Origin: Planctomycetota bacterium
Lineage (GTDB): Bacteria; Planctomycetota; Planctomycetia; Planctomycetales; Planctomycetaceae
Direction of reading: 5' to 3'
NCBI GenBank assembly: GCA_027623235.1
Contig: JAQBVJ010000001.1
Location: 1-64,000 of the forward strand
DNA length: 64,000 nucleotides
Shown: positions 27,713 to 38,845 of the stretch, one piece after another
Layout of the letters: every line of letters begins with the position of its first letter
Position numbering within the stretch: position 1 is the first letter of the stretch
The notes under the pieces: generated by a model
Database searches by the model: none
Told to the model about the DNA's origin: nothing
What the model saw: only the letters and a program-made list of their open reading frames with translations
Made by a program: the position numbers and the translations under genes

Positions 27713-27749
27713 TCGTCTTCTGATCGTCCGCCGGTTCCGCTCACCAGGT

Positions 27750-29873
<2,124 letters not shown>

Positions 29874-29899
29874 GGTGTCGTTTCAGAAAAAATGTCCGC

Positions 29900-29964
29900 T
29901 TAACCCGCCGCCGGAGGCAAGGCAAATTGAATTGCGAGCAGCCTTGCCTGTGGCGGCGGGTTAA
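29900..29964. repeat. long perfect palindrome between ppx and ppk1
   Basis: Arms of 24 bp (29900-29923 and 29941-29964), TTAACCCGCCGCC then GGAGGCAAGGC, complementary apart from one or two bases, with a 17-base loop. It has no U-run on either side, which favours a REP-like element or an RNA processing/stability structure over a simple intrinsic terminator. Confidence 0.85.
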
Positions 29965-29980
29965 ACAATCTGGTTTGAGT

Positions 29981-31558
29981 CTATCTCAGTAAAACGGAGA
30001 TTCCGTACGTGTCCTCGAACAGGCCGCACGACTGTTTCAGCGCAATCTGCTCGAGCGAAAGATCTTCGACGCCCGGTACAGAAATGATCAGACGGTCTCG
30101 CTTGATCTCGCACGTCAGCTCGTGGATCCGCTGACTGTAGGACCGGTCGAGCCCGTCCGCGACACGCAGGATGGACGCCAGCTTGGACACGATCACACGC
30201 TCCTCGCGACTGAGGCTCGCGTATCCCGTGTGGCTGGGTTTCGGTGCGGCGCGGCGATGATACCTCGCCACCTGCGCCACCAGCCGCAGGTCACGGCGAC
30301 TCAGTCCAAACAGCTCGCTGTTCTGAATGAGGTACATCGAATGTTTGTGGTAGCCGGCGATGCCAACGAACAAACCGATCTCATGCAGCATTGCCGCCAG
30401 TTTCAACATGACTCGATACTGGTTGGCAAGCCGATGCTGCGACGTCATCGCATCAAACAGGAGGCCGGACAGGTGAGCCACATGCGCCGCGTGATTCTCG
30501 TCGACCGCATAGTGACGGCCGATATCGACAGCCGAATTCATCACCTGCTCCGTAAAATCTCCGCTCCAGACACCCTGACTGGCCATTTCCTGAAGCAGGC
30601 CGTCACGCAGATTGACGTTCGAAATCCGAATCTGACTCGTGCCGAGCCCGCGTGCGAAAGACAGCACAGTGAGCAATGCCGGCGCCAGCGTTTCCGCGTC
30701 GGGATACGTCAGGTGGTAGTCATGAACGATCTCGTCGACGGGCAGGCGAAACATGACGTCGACGAATTCCTCGAACGCTTCCAGCGGAATTGTCGGGAGC
30801 GATTCCTCGACCTGATTCGGTACGAGCTGCGCGGCGGCGAATCGGCAGTCGCTTCCGAGAACGACGATCTCAGCCGGCGCTTCGCCGATCGTCGAAACCT
30901 GCTGGACCGCCTGATGGACAAACCGGCCGATCTGATTCTCCATGATCTGCCGCTGTTTACGGACCGGCATTCGCAGTGAACCGAGCGTCTCACGAAGCCG
31001 CAGCGAGCCCAGATTGTACGTCTGCGAGAATTCCACTTTCGACTTGTGAACGACGAGCACCTCAGTGCTGCCGCCACCCACTTCGACGACCACCGATCGA
31101 GCGGCCGCGAGATCTTCTTCCCGCAAAGTTGGCTGGATCCCCAGAAACGTCACACGGCTGACTTCGGCTTCGTCGAGAACGTCCACTTGAATTCCAGTGG
31201 CAATATAAATTCGGTCGACGAAAGAGAGCCGGTTCGACGCCTCGCGCACTGCACTCGTCGCGACGCAGCGCAGGGCACCGCTTTCGAGGATGCCGTAAGA
31301 GTCGAGCACCTCGCGGTAACTTGTCAGGGCCCGCACGCAATCTTCGATCGTTGCCCGTTTGATCGTCCCGTTTGTGAACGTGTCCTTGCCGATCGCCACC
31401 GCTCGCGAAAGCGTTTCGAGCGTGCGGGTTCCGCCGTTCCCATGAATCTCTCCGATGGCCATCCGAATCGACGTTGTGCCGATGTCGATCACCGCGACCG
31501 CGCGGAGAGGCTCACTGCCGGGTTGAAGTGGGATCGCGGGTTCTGACTGAGTGCTCAT
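29981..31558 (-). CDS. ppx: exopolyphosphatase / pppGpp phosphohydrolase (Ppx/GppA family)
   Basis: Releases phosphate from the ends of polyphosphate, or converts pppGpp to ppGpp. The 525 residues comprise the actin-like Ppx/GppA ATPase fold (first phosphate loop AVIDIGTTSIRMAIGEI at residues 22-38; second VVEVGGGSTEVLVV near 150) and a C-terminal HD-type helical domain (HVAHLSGLLFDAM, then LAAMLHEIG). Length and the HD domain match the long Ppx form. The start at 31558 has GGAATCGG upstream. It is the promoter-proximal gene of a ppx-ppk1 unit and is divergent from the metallohydrolase gene at 31749. Sequence alone does not say whether polyphosphate or pppGpp is the main substrate. The ppk1 neighbour favours polyphosphate. 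Confidence 0.93.
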   Translation of the reverse strand: MSTQSEPAIPLQPGSEPLRAVAVIDIGTTSIRMAIGEIHGNGGTRTLETLSRAVAIGKDTFTNGTIKRATIEDCVRALTSYREVLDSYGILESGALRCVATSAVREASNRLSFVDRIYIATGIQVDVLDEAEVSRVTFLGIQPTLREEDLAAARSVVVEVGGGSTEVLVVHKSKVEFSQTYNLGSLRLRETLGSLRMPVRKQRQIMENQIGRFVHQAVQQVSTIGEAPAEIVVLGSDCRFAAAQLVPNQVEESLPTIPLEAFEEFVDVMFRLPVDEIVHDYHLTYPDAETLAPALLTVLSFARGLGTSQIRISNVNLRDGLLQEMASQGVWSGDFTEQVMNSAVDIGRHYAVDENHAAHVAHLSGLLFDAMTSQHRLANQYRVMLKLAAMLHEIGLFVGIAGYHKHSMYLIQNSELFGLSRRDLRLVAQVARYHRRAAPKPSHTGYASLSREERVIVSKLASILRVADGLDRSYSQRIHELTCEIKRDRLIISVPGVEDLSLEQIALKQSCGLFEDTYGISVLLR

Positions 31559-31748
31559 TGCCGATTCCGGAAAACTGAACTCACGTTGAGCCGGGATGAT
31601 AGCAGACCGGAGTGAAGGCTCGAACCACTCAGCTGGCGCTCGACTCTCGGCAGCCAGCCCCGCGAACCGTCAGTCGCGCCGCTTCCGGACATTTGGCGGC
31701 CCCGTTACTCTGCCGAGACGAAGGATGCCCCTTTCTGGAGAATTCACC

Positions 31749-34349
31749 ATGAAGCGTTTCGCAGGTGTGTCGACAGTTCTGATCATCGCAGTGGCTTTGT
31801 GCCTCAATGCCGCGTTTCAGCAGGTCGATCAAGTTGAGGTCGCTCGGCTCGACAAAACCAACTGGGAAGCCTTCGCGCCGAAAGGCAAAGAGGTCGACGC
31901 GATTTACGGCGACTACGTTCTACGAAACGAGCATCTGACCGCAGTGATCGCTCAGCCGCTCGCCAGTCGAAACGCGAATATGACGGTTCGGGATGTTGGC
32001 GGGTGTCTGATCGACCTGACTGTCCGGCACGCTCAGAGCGATCAGCTCAGCGCGTTCTATCCGGGGGCGAGGGCCTTTCCGTATCGGTCCAGCGAGGTCC
32101 TCGACGCCAAAGGTAACGGGATCAACCTGCCGCTGGGAGCTTCGAACCAGGGCGACCGTCGCTCGGTCCGCGTCCAGTCGAAGGGCACGGGGACTCGGCC
32201 GACCGTTCTGGTGACGTACTCGCTGAGCCCGGGTGTGAAGTATCTCGACGTGACCAGCAAGTACACGAACGAGACCGATTCTCCGATGACGGTGCCGCTG
32301 GAAGACGACATGCGGATCGACTCGCGAAACGAGGACATCCTCAAAGCGCCCAACGGGACGGAGAAGCTGTACTGGGTCCACGATCGGCACTGGGGCCAGG
32401 CGTACGGCTTTGAGGCACCTGGTTTCGCGATCGCCTCCGACAGTAACTCGCGAACCTCGACGCTGCGTTACGAATCCGCGGCCGCAAACCGCAAAGTCAT
32501 GCTGCCGCCAGGGAAATCGTTCGAGCTGAAACGGCGAGTCTTCCCCGCGACCGACCTGCCGGACGTCCGTGCGATCGCCGCGGAAAACGCCGGCGAGACA
32601 ACGTACCCGCTTCGCTTCCACTACACGGACGCCAGCGACCGCCCGATCGCGGGGGCCCGCATCACGCTCAGGCAGGACGATGCGGTCTGGGGCAGCGTGG
32701 TCACCGGACCAGACGGCCGCGCGAAGACACGAGTGCCGAAAGGAACGTACTCGCACTCGGTCGAGGTACTTGGTCTCGAACTCGGTTCCGATTTCAAGGA
32801 CCGCCCCAAAGTGATCGATGGCACCGAGGGTCAGGTCGCGCTGGTTGGAAAGCTCCCCAACTGGAACCCGGGAACCGTCAAAGCTGAATTCACGGACGCG
32901 GTCGGAAAACCGATCCCGTGCAAGGTCGAGTTCTTTGCAAAGGACACCGCGAAACAGTTTTCGTGGGGACCGCAGTCATCCGACTTCCGAGTGCAAAGTC
33001 TGCGGTACGCTCCGCGAGGCACCTTTGAGGAAATGATCCCGCCTGGCGATTACGAAGTCATCATCGCCCACGGCCCCGAGTATGACGCCATCTTTACCGA
33101 TCTGACCGTGCCGGCCGGGAAGACGGTTTCTTTGACCGGAAAACTGAAACGCGTTGTCGATACGACCGGCTGGATCAGCAGCGATTTCCACAGCCACTCT
33201 TCGCCGTCGGGAGACAACACCGGCAGCCAGCTCGGTCGGATCCTGAACCTCGCCGCAGACCACATCGAGTTTGCTCCGTGTACCGAGCACAACCGCATCG
33301 ACACGTATCAGCCGCACATCGATCGGCTCAACATTGGCGAATTCATGGGCACGTGTACTGGGATGGAGCTCACAGGAAGTCCGCTGCTGCTGAACCACCA
33401 GAACGCGTTCCCGCTGAAACACAAACCGCATCTGCAGGACGGCGGCGGACCGGTCACGGACACCGATGTCGAGAAGCAGATCGAGCGGCTTTCGCGCTGG
33501 GACGACAATGCCGAGAAACTGCTGCAGATCAACCATCCGGACTTCGGCTGGATGTTCCGTGACCGAAACGGCGACGGCGAGCCCGATGAAGGTCACCCTC
33601 GAATTCTGCCTCATATCGACGTCGTCGAAATTCACCCGGTCCCGGACATCCTGACGCTCGACCCCGAAGTCACGGCCTCGACCTACAAAGGCAATAACCG
33701 AATCTTCAACTGGCTGCAGATGCTCAATCAGGGCCGGCGGTTTGTCGGCGTCGTCAACACGGACGCGCATTACAACTACCACGAATCCGGCTGGCTGCGG
33801 AACTGGCTGAAGTCGCCGACCGATGACCCGGCCAAGGTCAAACCGCTCGACATTGTCCGAGCCGCCGAGGCCGGAGCACTCATCATGTCGAACGGACCGT
33901 TCCTGGAAGTCTCAATGAGAGAAGCCGGCAGCAAGGGCTCGGTCATCGGAGGCCAGGACCTCGAAGCGAAATCCGGCAAGGTCGAGATCGACGTGCGAGT
34001 TCAGTGTCCGAACTGGCTCGACATCGACCGCGTCTTCGTCCTGGTCAACGGCCGCATCGACAAGAAGCACCACTACCGCAAAGCAACCTCACCCAACATG
34101 TTCCGCAGCGGCGTCGTGAAGTTCGAAGAGAAGCTGCAGCTGGAACTGAAAGAGGACGCTCACCTGATCGTCGTCACGGGAGCCGACGGACGAACGCTCG
34201 GAAAAATCCACGGCCCCACCTGGGGCCAGCACCACCCGGCCGCGTTCCATAATCCAGTCTTCGTCGACATCGACGGCAAGGGATTCAAGCCGAACGGAGA
34301 CACTCTGGGACACCCACTGCCGGTGAAGTTCGGCGCCAGGAAGCAGTAG
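31749..34349 (+). CDS. exported CehA/McbA-type metallohydrolase (PHP-like)
   Basis: The start at 31749 has GGAGAATTC immediately upstream and opens a Sec-type signal (FAGVSTVLIIAVALCLNAA). The product is 866 residues. The N-terminal half (to about 460) is beta-rich, with a carboxypeptidase-regulatory-like Ig segment (ITLRQDDAVWGSVVTGPDGRA is its core). The C-terminal half carries PHP-fold metal ligands: DFHSHSSPSGDN (near residue 480), CTEHNRID, the buried HPDFGW and NTDAHYNYHES. CehA and McbA are hydrolases of this superfamily acting on carbamate-type esters, but planctomycete members are numerous and their substrates unknown. It probably acts in the periplasm on a phosphoester or carbamate. 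That is inference from the metal motifs only. Confidence 0.85.
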   Translation: MKRFAGVSTVLIIAVALCLNAAFQQVDQVEVARLDKTNWEAFAPKGKEVDAIYGDYVLRNEHLTAVIAQPLASRNANMTVRDVGGCLIDLTVRHAQSDQLSAFYPGARAFPYRSSEVLDAKGNGINLPLGASNQGDRRSVRVQSKGTGTRPTVLVTYSLSPGVKYLDVTSKYTNETDSPMTVPLEDDMRIDSRNEDILKAPNGTEKLYWVHDRHWGQAYGFEAPGFAIASDSNSRTSTLRYESAAANRKVMLPPGKSFELKRRVFPATDLPDVRAIAAENAGETTYPLRFHYTDASDRPIAGARITLRQDDAVWGSVVTGPDGRAKTRVPKGTYSHSVEVLGLELGSDFKDRPKVIDGTEGQVALVGKLPNWNPGTVKAEFTDAVGKPIPCKVEFFAKDTAKQFSWGPQSSDFRVQSLRYAPRGTFEEMIPPGDYEVIIAHGPEYDAIFTDLTVPAGKTVSLTGKLKRVVDTTGWISSDFHSHSSPSGDNTGSQLGRILNLAADHIEFAPCTEHNRIDTYQPHIDRLNIGEFMGTCTGMELTGSPLLLNHQNAFPLKHKPHLQDGGGPVTDTDVEKQIERLSRWDDNAEKLLQINHPDFGWMFRDRNGDGEPDEGHPRILPHIDVVEIHPVPDILTLDPEVTASTYKGNNRIFNWLQMLNQGRRFVGVVNTDAHYNYHESGWLRNWLKSPTDDPAKVKPLDIVRAAEAGALIMSNGPFLEVSMREAGSKGSVIGGQDLEAKSGKVEIDVRVQCPNWLDIDRVFVLVNGRIDKKHHYRKATSPNMFRSGVVKFEEKLQLELKEDAHLIVVTGADGRTLGKIHGPTWGQHHPAAFHNPVFVDIDGKGFKPNGDTLGHPLPVKFGARKQ

Positions 34350-34365
34350 TATCGAAAAAACGCGC

Positions 34366-34390
34366 GTAGGACGGACGCCCACGTCCGGCC
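34366..34390. repeat. short GGACG/CGTCC palindrome
   Basis: GTAGGACGGACGCCCACGTC then CGGCC, a 25-bp element with GGACG...CGTCC arms, between the metallohydrolase and the phosphatidyltransferase genes. It looks like a small interspersed intergenic repeat, though only one copy is in the window. Confidence 0.45.
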
Positions 34391-34491
34391 TGATGGGTCG
34401 GATCGTTGATCATCGTGGACAATCTGCGACACTCCCTGAGCTGTGCCGCAGGAAGCCCAGCCAGCCCGCTGTTCGAACAGAAACCGTTGAC

Positions 34492-35154
34492 ATGTCGCAG
34501 CACGAGGAATCTTCGACGAGCGCTCCCGTGCGGCCGGAACCGCCGGCCCCGATTGACGCGAAGTCGCTCAACCTGCCGAACCTCATCACGACCTGCCGAC
34601 TGCTACTGTCGTTTGTGCTGTTCGCGATGATTTACGCCGAGCACAACTGGATCGCCCCGATCGAGGGCTACTGGATGTGGGCGGCCGCTTTGTTCGCGTT
34701 CGCGGCCGCGACCGACGCCGTCGACGGTTACGTGGCGAGAAAATACGGGCAGGTCACAACTCTGGGCCGCATCCTCGACCCGTTTGTGGACAAGATCATC
34801 ATCTGCGGGACCTTCGTTTTTCTGCTCGAAAAGAAAGACGTGTCCGGAGTCAACGCGTGGATGGTCATCGCCGTGATCTCCCGCGAGATGTTCGTCACCG
34901 GACTGCGAGCCTTCCTCGAACAGGCCGGCAAAGATTTCTCAGCGGTGTGGATCGGCAAGATCAAAATGGTCCTGCAGTGTGCTGCTGTTTTTGGAAGCCT
35001 TGTGGTGATCTCCCCCAGCCTGCAGAACAACGAAGGCTGGCTGCTGACGCGGGACCTGTTCCTGTGGGCTGCCGTCGCAATCACCGTCTACAGCGGAGCC
35101 GCCTACGCGTGGCGAGGCTTCCAGATGCTCCGGCCGGCTCCGAAATCAACATAG
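34492..35154 (+). CDS. pgsA: CDP-diacylglycerol--glycerol-3-phosphate 3-phosphatidyltransferase
   Basis: Makes phosphatidylglycerol phosphate from CDP-diacylglycerol and glycerol-3-phosphate at the inner membrane. The 220 residues from the chosen ATG fit PgsA (about 180-220). The CDP-alcohol phosphotransferase signature is intact: [12 protein letters not shown] followed by [10 protein letters not shown], giving D-x2-DG-x2-AR-x8-G-x3-D-x3-D. The protein has the [19 protein letters not shown] opening typical of PgsA and four or five further hydrophobic segments. The start is the first ATG that leaves a short soluble leader (about 25 residues, Pro/Glu-rich) before the conserved LPNLIT. No strong SD is seen, and an upstream in-frame start is possible. 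The upstream frame would read through the intergenic repeat and is disfavoured. Confidence 0.9.
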   Translation: MSQHEESSTSAPVRPEPPAPIDAKSLNLPNLITTCRLLLSFVLFAMIYAEHNWIAPIEGYWMWAAALFAFAAATDAVDGYVARKYGQVTTLGRILDPFVDKIIICGTFVFLLEKKDVSGVNAWMVIAVISREMFVTGLRAFLEQAGKDFSAVWIGKIKMVLQCAAVFGSLVVISPSLQNNEGWLLTRDLFLWAAVAITVYSGAAYAWRGFQMLRPAPKST

Positions 35155-35155
35155 T

Positions 35156-35385
35156 GCGTGGTCAAACCAGAATTCCGCGGTTGGTGCCGAGCGGCGGGAC
35201 GTCACGTTTCAGAATCTGGACGGCTCGACCAGTCCGGGGCGGATCGATCTCCACAAGCGGGGCGGCTTCGTGCTGGAGGCGAAGCAGGGTAGCGAACAGA
35301 CCGAACCCGGCGAGGACGTGAAGCTCGCCGCCGAACCGAAAAAGAGAACCAAACGTGGAACGGCCGTTCGCAGGCAGCCGGTTTT
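35156..35385 (+). pseudogene. relic resembling an MmeI-like DNA methyltransferase / type IIL restriction enzyme
   Basis: In the frame that runs into the response-regulator gene, 35192-35370 encodes [34 protein letters not shown] and, about 20 residues later, [11 protein letters not shown]. From memory of the family, this matches the N-terminal nuclease region of large class I SAM-dependent DNA methyltransferases of the MmeI/type IIL kind, where GRIDLYKRGCFVLEAKQ contains the D-x(n)-ExK residues. Such proteins exceed 900 residues; here only about 60 remain, without start or methyltransferase motifs, so it would be a gene fossil. The assignment was not checked against a database. Confidence 0.5.
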
Positions 35386-35482
35386 ATTTCTTACCCGGAC
35401 ATTTTTTGCGGCAGTATTTGCGGGATGCCGGGTAACAAAGTCGGGCAGTCACGCGATCAGCGATTTCTCTGCCATTTGTGCT

Positions 35483-36523
35483 ATGGTAATGAGAACAAAA
35501 ATTCGCATCAGCAAGGGCCAGGACTTCGTGGGAAAGTCAAAATTCAGACAGGTTGCGCAGGGCACGCAGCCGCAGATTCTTCTCGTCGAGGGAGAGTCGC
35601 GCGACGAGCAGTGGCTGCGGAACGAGTTTGAGGAAACGGGTCTGTTGAACATTGCTCAGGTTGTCAACACGACTGCGGAAGCTCTCGCGTCTCTTCGCGG
35701 TGAGGCACCCTTTAAAGACGCGGTCCAGCCGTCGCTCGTCCTGCTCCACCTTTGCCTGCCGGAAACGCCCGAGCGGCCGAACCTTTCGACTGAGCTCGAA
35801 CTGCTCGCCGAAATGAAAAGTGACGACGAGCTGCGAGTGATCCCGGTCGTCATCGTCACAAACGGCCATGCCGAAGCGGACGTGCTGAACGCGTACAGTC
35901 ACGGAGCCTGCTCGTTCGTCTGCAAGCCCGAGTCCGAAGCGGATCGGCGAACGCTGATTCAGCGATTCGCGATGTACTGGTCGCACGTCGCCAGGCTGCC
36001 GTCGCTGGCCGGGCCGCATTCGCCAGGTCACGCGGAGTTCCGACTCAGTGAACCGGACACACTCGAATCGGCTGCGGAAACTCGACCCATCGAGGTCTTG
36101 ATTGTCGATGACAGCGACGACGATGTGGTGCTGCTTAAAGAGGCCTTCGTCGATTGCCCGCTCGTCAATTTTGTCGAAACGGTCAACGGCGGTGAGGAGG
36201 CCCTCTGCTATCTTCGCGGCGAAATGCCTTATCAGAATTCCCGTCGGCCGGGACTGGTTCTGATGGACATCAACATGCCGCGAAAATCCGGCTTCGAGGT
36301 GCTCGCGGAAATGCGGGCCGACGAACGACTCGCGCGAGTGCCGGTCGTCATGCTGACATCCAGCAAGCAGGAATCGGACATCCTGCACGCGTACGCCAAC
36401 GGAGCCTGCTCGTTTATCTCGAAACCGTTTGACTTCGATCAAATGCGGGACGTCGCGCGGCACTTCGCTCTCTACTGGGCACTGGTCGCAGACATCCCCG
36501 ATTCCGAATCGTCGAGTGCGTGA
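35483..36523 (+). CDS. response regulator with two receiver domains, the first lacking the phospho-acceptor Asp
   Basis: The protein has no output domain, only two REC folds. REC2 (about residues 205-335 from this start) is canonical: acidic pair in [10 protein letters not shown], phospho-acceptor Asp in LVLMDINMP, Thr in VVMLTSSK and Lys in FISKPF. It resembles the single-domain Rcp1-type regulators. REC1 (about 25-160) is a recognisable duplicate ([20 protein letters not shown] versus [20 protein letters not shown]). Its acidic pocket reads VEGESRDE and the acceptor is His, although the Thr and Lys are kept, so it is a pseudoreceiver. The start is uncertain: ATG 35483, ATG 35489 or GTG 35529, which has AAGGGCCAGGA upstream. 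A sequence resembling an extended -10 (TGCTATGGT) overlaps the first ATG, favouring the GTG. The partner kinase is not adjacent. Confidence 0.85.
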   Translation: MVMRTKIRISKGQDFVGKSKFRQVAQGTQPQILLVEGESRDEQWLRNEFEETGLLNIAQVVNTTAEALASLRGEAPFKDAVQPSLVLLHLCLPETPERPNLSTELELLAEMKSDDELRVIPVVIVTNGHAEADVLNAYSHGACSFVCKPESEADRRTLIQRFAMYWSHVARLPSLAGPHSPGHAEFRLSEPDTLESAAETRPIEVLIVDDSDDDVVLLKEAFVDCPLVNFVETVNGGEEALCYLRGEMPYQNSRRPGLVLMDINMPRKSGFEVLAEMRADERLARVPVVMLTSSKQESDILHAYANGACSFISKPFDFDQMRDVARHFALYWALVADIPDSESSSA

Positions 36524-36630
36524 GGAACGCATCTGCCGAAGGCCGGACCAGGCGCAACGCCGTTTCCGCAATTGGAACGGTTCATGACAGCAGGACTGCC
36601 GGAGCGGCGCTGGATCCGGCCTACGAAAAA

Positions 36631-36659
36631 GAAGCCCGGCTTCACGGAAACCGGGCTTC
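36631..36659 (-). terminator. intrinsic terminator shared by convergent genes
   Basis: Arms GAAGCCCGG (36631-36639) and CCGGGCTTC (36651-36659) enclose an 11-base loop. On the minus strand the hairpin is followed by TTTTTCG, giving a good intrinsic terminator 25 bases after the stop codon at 36684. On the plus strand the tail is weaker, so it mainly serves the minus-strand gene. Confidence 0.8.
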
Positions 36660-36683
36660 GTGTCACAGGTTCATCAAAGAGAC

Positions 36684-38255
36684 TCACACCTCGACGTTGA
36701 GCAGTCGGCAGGCTTCGTCGTATCCGGCCGCGCGGAACCCCTTCTGATCATCGACGCTGTATCCGTAGGCGCTGGCCGTGACACGCGCAAGGGCCGTCAC
36801 TTGTCGCCAACGGAAGGCGGGATTGGTCAGTGCGTATTCCTCGGTGACTGTCCGGTAGTATTTTTCGGAGTGAAGCCGACCGTCCTCGCTGATCGCGTAT
36901 TTCAGCATGAGGTCCATCGCCGGTCGCGTCGCGTGTCCTTTCTGGCCGTAAAGACCAATCGCGGCCGCCGCCCGTTTCTGGTCGTTCTGGCGGATTGCGT
37001 CTTCGGCCTCGGCAAGCAGCGCTTCCTGCGACGTCGATTTCAGTTTGCCCAGGTCTTCGGCATGGGGAAGTGGGTCGTAGCTGCTGAAACTCTTTGAGCC
37101 GCCGCAGTTCCAGGCACTGACCAGAAGCCCGACCATGACGTTGCGAGGTGTCGAAACGCCGATCATGTTTCGCCATGCGTTCGCCGCGTCGGAAGCATGG
37201 ACGCCTGGAGTGGCTCCGTGAGATCGCCAGCTGTCCTCGGTGAACCGGTCCTGCCGCAGGACAAGGTGATTCGCGGCGAGAGAGATGGCCTGCGCGACCG
37301 ACTCCGGTGCGAATCCTTCCTGCAGTGCCGCGGCCACCGCGTCCATCGATTCTTCGTCCGTATGCGAGAAAATGTATGCGGACATGTTCTCCAGCCAGGC
37401 GTCGTCGGCTTTCAACGTGCCGGCCCGACGATCCAGCAGGCGATACTGATCGACAATTCTCGTGATCGCCGCTCGCATCGGTTCGACCGTGAGATTGCGA
37501 CGTTTCACGTATTGCTGAATGCCCGGCTCCTGATGGACGCAGAAGCGAATGCACTGCCTCAGCAGAGTGTGAGCATGCTCGACGCCCACAACATCGATCA
37601 GCTTCCAGGCCCGGTGAGCCAGCGCGAATCGATGCACATTGGAATTGTCCTGAACGGCCCACAGCAACTGGTTGTAGGCGTGCTTCGGAGATTTCTGCAT
37701 CGCCGCGGCGAAGACCCGTTCGCCCCGCTCCATATCGGCCGCACGGGACGCTTCGAGCAGAAGCGGGCCTTCATCCGTACCGGCAGGCAGCTCCGCCGGC
37801 TTCACTTTTTTGAGCGTCTTCGTTTTTGACAGACCGCTGTCCTGAATCCGCTGCGTGTTTCGATAAAGAACCTTGAAGACGGGGAGGGCGGCACGGTCTT
37901 TCGGCAGATCGGCCGTCATCTGCAGAGCCGGCAACAGCGCCATTTCTGTGTGGAAGCCGACGTAGTCCTGGCCGCCGAACGTCTCTGCATTGGCGAGGGC
38001 CGCAGCGGCGATGAGCTGCCGCAGATCCACAGTGCCTTCCTGGTACTGCTTGATGAGGATCGGCTGGAGCTTCTCCGGCGGCGTGTCCTGCATCTGCCCG
38101 ACCAGTGAATCGAGCTCACCAAAATTCAGTTCGAGGTCTTCCTCGCCGGCGGCCGCTGTGGAGATTCCCAGGTCGCCCGCCAGTCCGGCTCCCAGGCCGG
38201 CGATCAGCATTCCTGAACTCACGTCTTCCAGAAATTCTCGACGGTTACGTTTCAT
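36684..38255 (-). CDS. exported planctomycete protein of unknown function, Tat-like signal
   Basis: The 523 residues start at 38255, with AGGAGAGTC nine bases upstream. The longer frame has no such site. The N-terminus MKRNRREFLEDVSSGMLIAG carries a twin-arginine-like signal (RREFLED) and an Ala/Gly-rich hydrophobic stretch ending near AAAG. The rest is mostly alpha-helical, with conserved-looking blocks (QLIAAAALANAETFGGQDYVGFH; NVHRFALAHRAWKLIDVVG; ETFGG and HxE motifs) but no family I can name. Helical repeats suggest a solenoid-like fold. Tat export would imply a folded or cofactor-bearing cargo, but no cofactor motif is visible. It ends at the terminator at 36631-36659. Confidence 0.8.
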   Translation of the reverse strand: MKRNRREFLEDVSSGMLIAGLGAGLAGDLGISTAAAGEEDLELNFGELDSLVGQMQDTPPEKLQPILIKQYQEGTVDLRQLIAAAALANAETFGGQDYVGFHTEMALLPALQMTADLPKDRAALPVFKVLYRNTQRIQDSGLSKTKTLKKVKPAELPAGTDEGPLLLEASRAADMERGERVFAAAMQKSPKHAYNQLLWAVQDNSNVHRFALAHRAWKLIDVVGVEHAHTLLRQCIRFCVHQEPGIQQYVKRRNLTVEPMRAAITRIVDQYRLLDRRAGTLKADDAWLENMSAYIFSHTDEESMDAVAAALQEGFAPESVAQAISLAANHLVLRQDRFTEDSWRSHGATPGVHASDAANAWRNMIGVSTPRNVMVGLLVSAWNCGGSKSFSSYDPLPHAEDLGKLKSTSQEALLAEAEDAIRQNDQKRAAAAIGLYGQKGHATRPAMDLMLKYAISEDGRLHSEKYYRTVTEEYALTNPAFRWRQVTALARVTASAYGYSVDDQKGFRAAGYDEACRLLNVEV

Positions 38256-38395
38256 CGTGACTCTCCTGTGGCGAGGGCGGCAATCTGCCAGACCAATTGA
38301 TGAGAAGTATCGGCATAACGGATTCGCGTGACAGGCCTCGGATAATACCCGACCTCTGCGTGGAACTCGCTCCGAAAGCAGGATGCCGGCCGTTG

Positions 38396-38779
38396 TCAGC
38401 GGCTGTCCCATTTACGATCGGGACGCTGGTCACGAGCGGTTTTGCGAGGCCGAAGGAAAAAACCAACAACTGCCAGGATGGCCAGCAAAGGCACAAACAT
38501 TCGTGGGAAACGGGCGATTCCGATGACGCAGCCGATCAATCCGGCCAGCGTCCACGGCGACACATTGGCCCAGGCGGCGTCGCGGTTCTTTGTCGGAAGC
38601 GCGATCCATAACGCGCCCATAAGAAGTCCGGCACGCATCAGACCACCCTGCCACAACAGCAAATCGCCCTCGGCATTCGGGTTTCGAAAGTAAAGGAACA
38701 GCCAGCTCGACAGGCAGACCAGCGAAATGAGGCCGACCATTGTCCGGTTGACCGCAATTTTGACAGGTTCGTTGGTCAT
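38396..38779 (-). CDS. small membrane protein of unknown function
   Basis: The 127 residues carry three or four predicted transmembrane helices: VGLISLVCLSSWLFLYF (about 15-31), LMRAGLLMGALWIALPT (about 47-63), and a long pair WTLAGLIGCVIGIARF and FVPLLAILAVVGFFL (about 76-110). The tail is basic and cytosolic (RPRKTARDQRPDRK). No family is recognised. No clear SD precedes the start. It lies 66 bases downstream of the kinase-TPR gene on the same strand and could be cotranscribed with it. Confidence 0.65.
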   Translation of the reverse strand: MTNEPVKIAVNRTMVGLISLVCLSSWLFLYFRNPNAEGDLLLWQGGLMRAGLLMGALWIALPTKNRDAAWANVSPWTLAGLIGCVIGIARFPRMFVPLLAILAVVGFFLRPRKTARDQRPDRKWDSR

Positions 38780-38845
38780 GAGTGAAAACAGAACAGGGGA
38801 AGAATTCTGGAGGGAAGAACGACAAGACTGTAGCTGAACCGTCTG

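Noticed and set aside
35270-35482. N-terminal extension of the response regulator from the upstream GTG
   Set aside because: The extension looks like a methyltransferase relic, lacks an SD and is not part of a receiver fold.
38256-38411. Longer N-terminus for the Tat-exported protein
   Set aside because: It would bury the twin-arginine signal 52 residues inside the protein, and the start at 38255 has the good SD.
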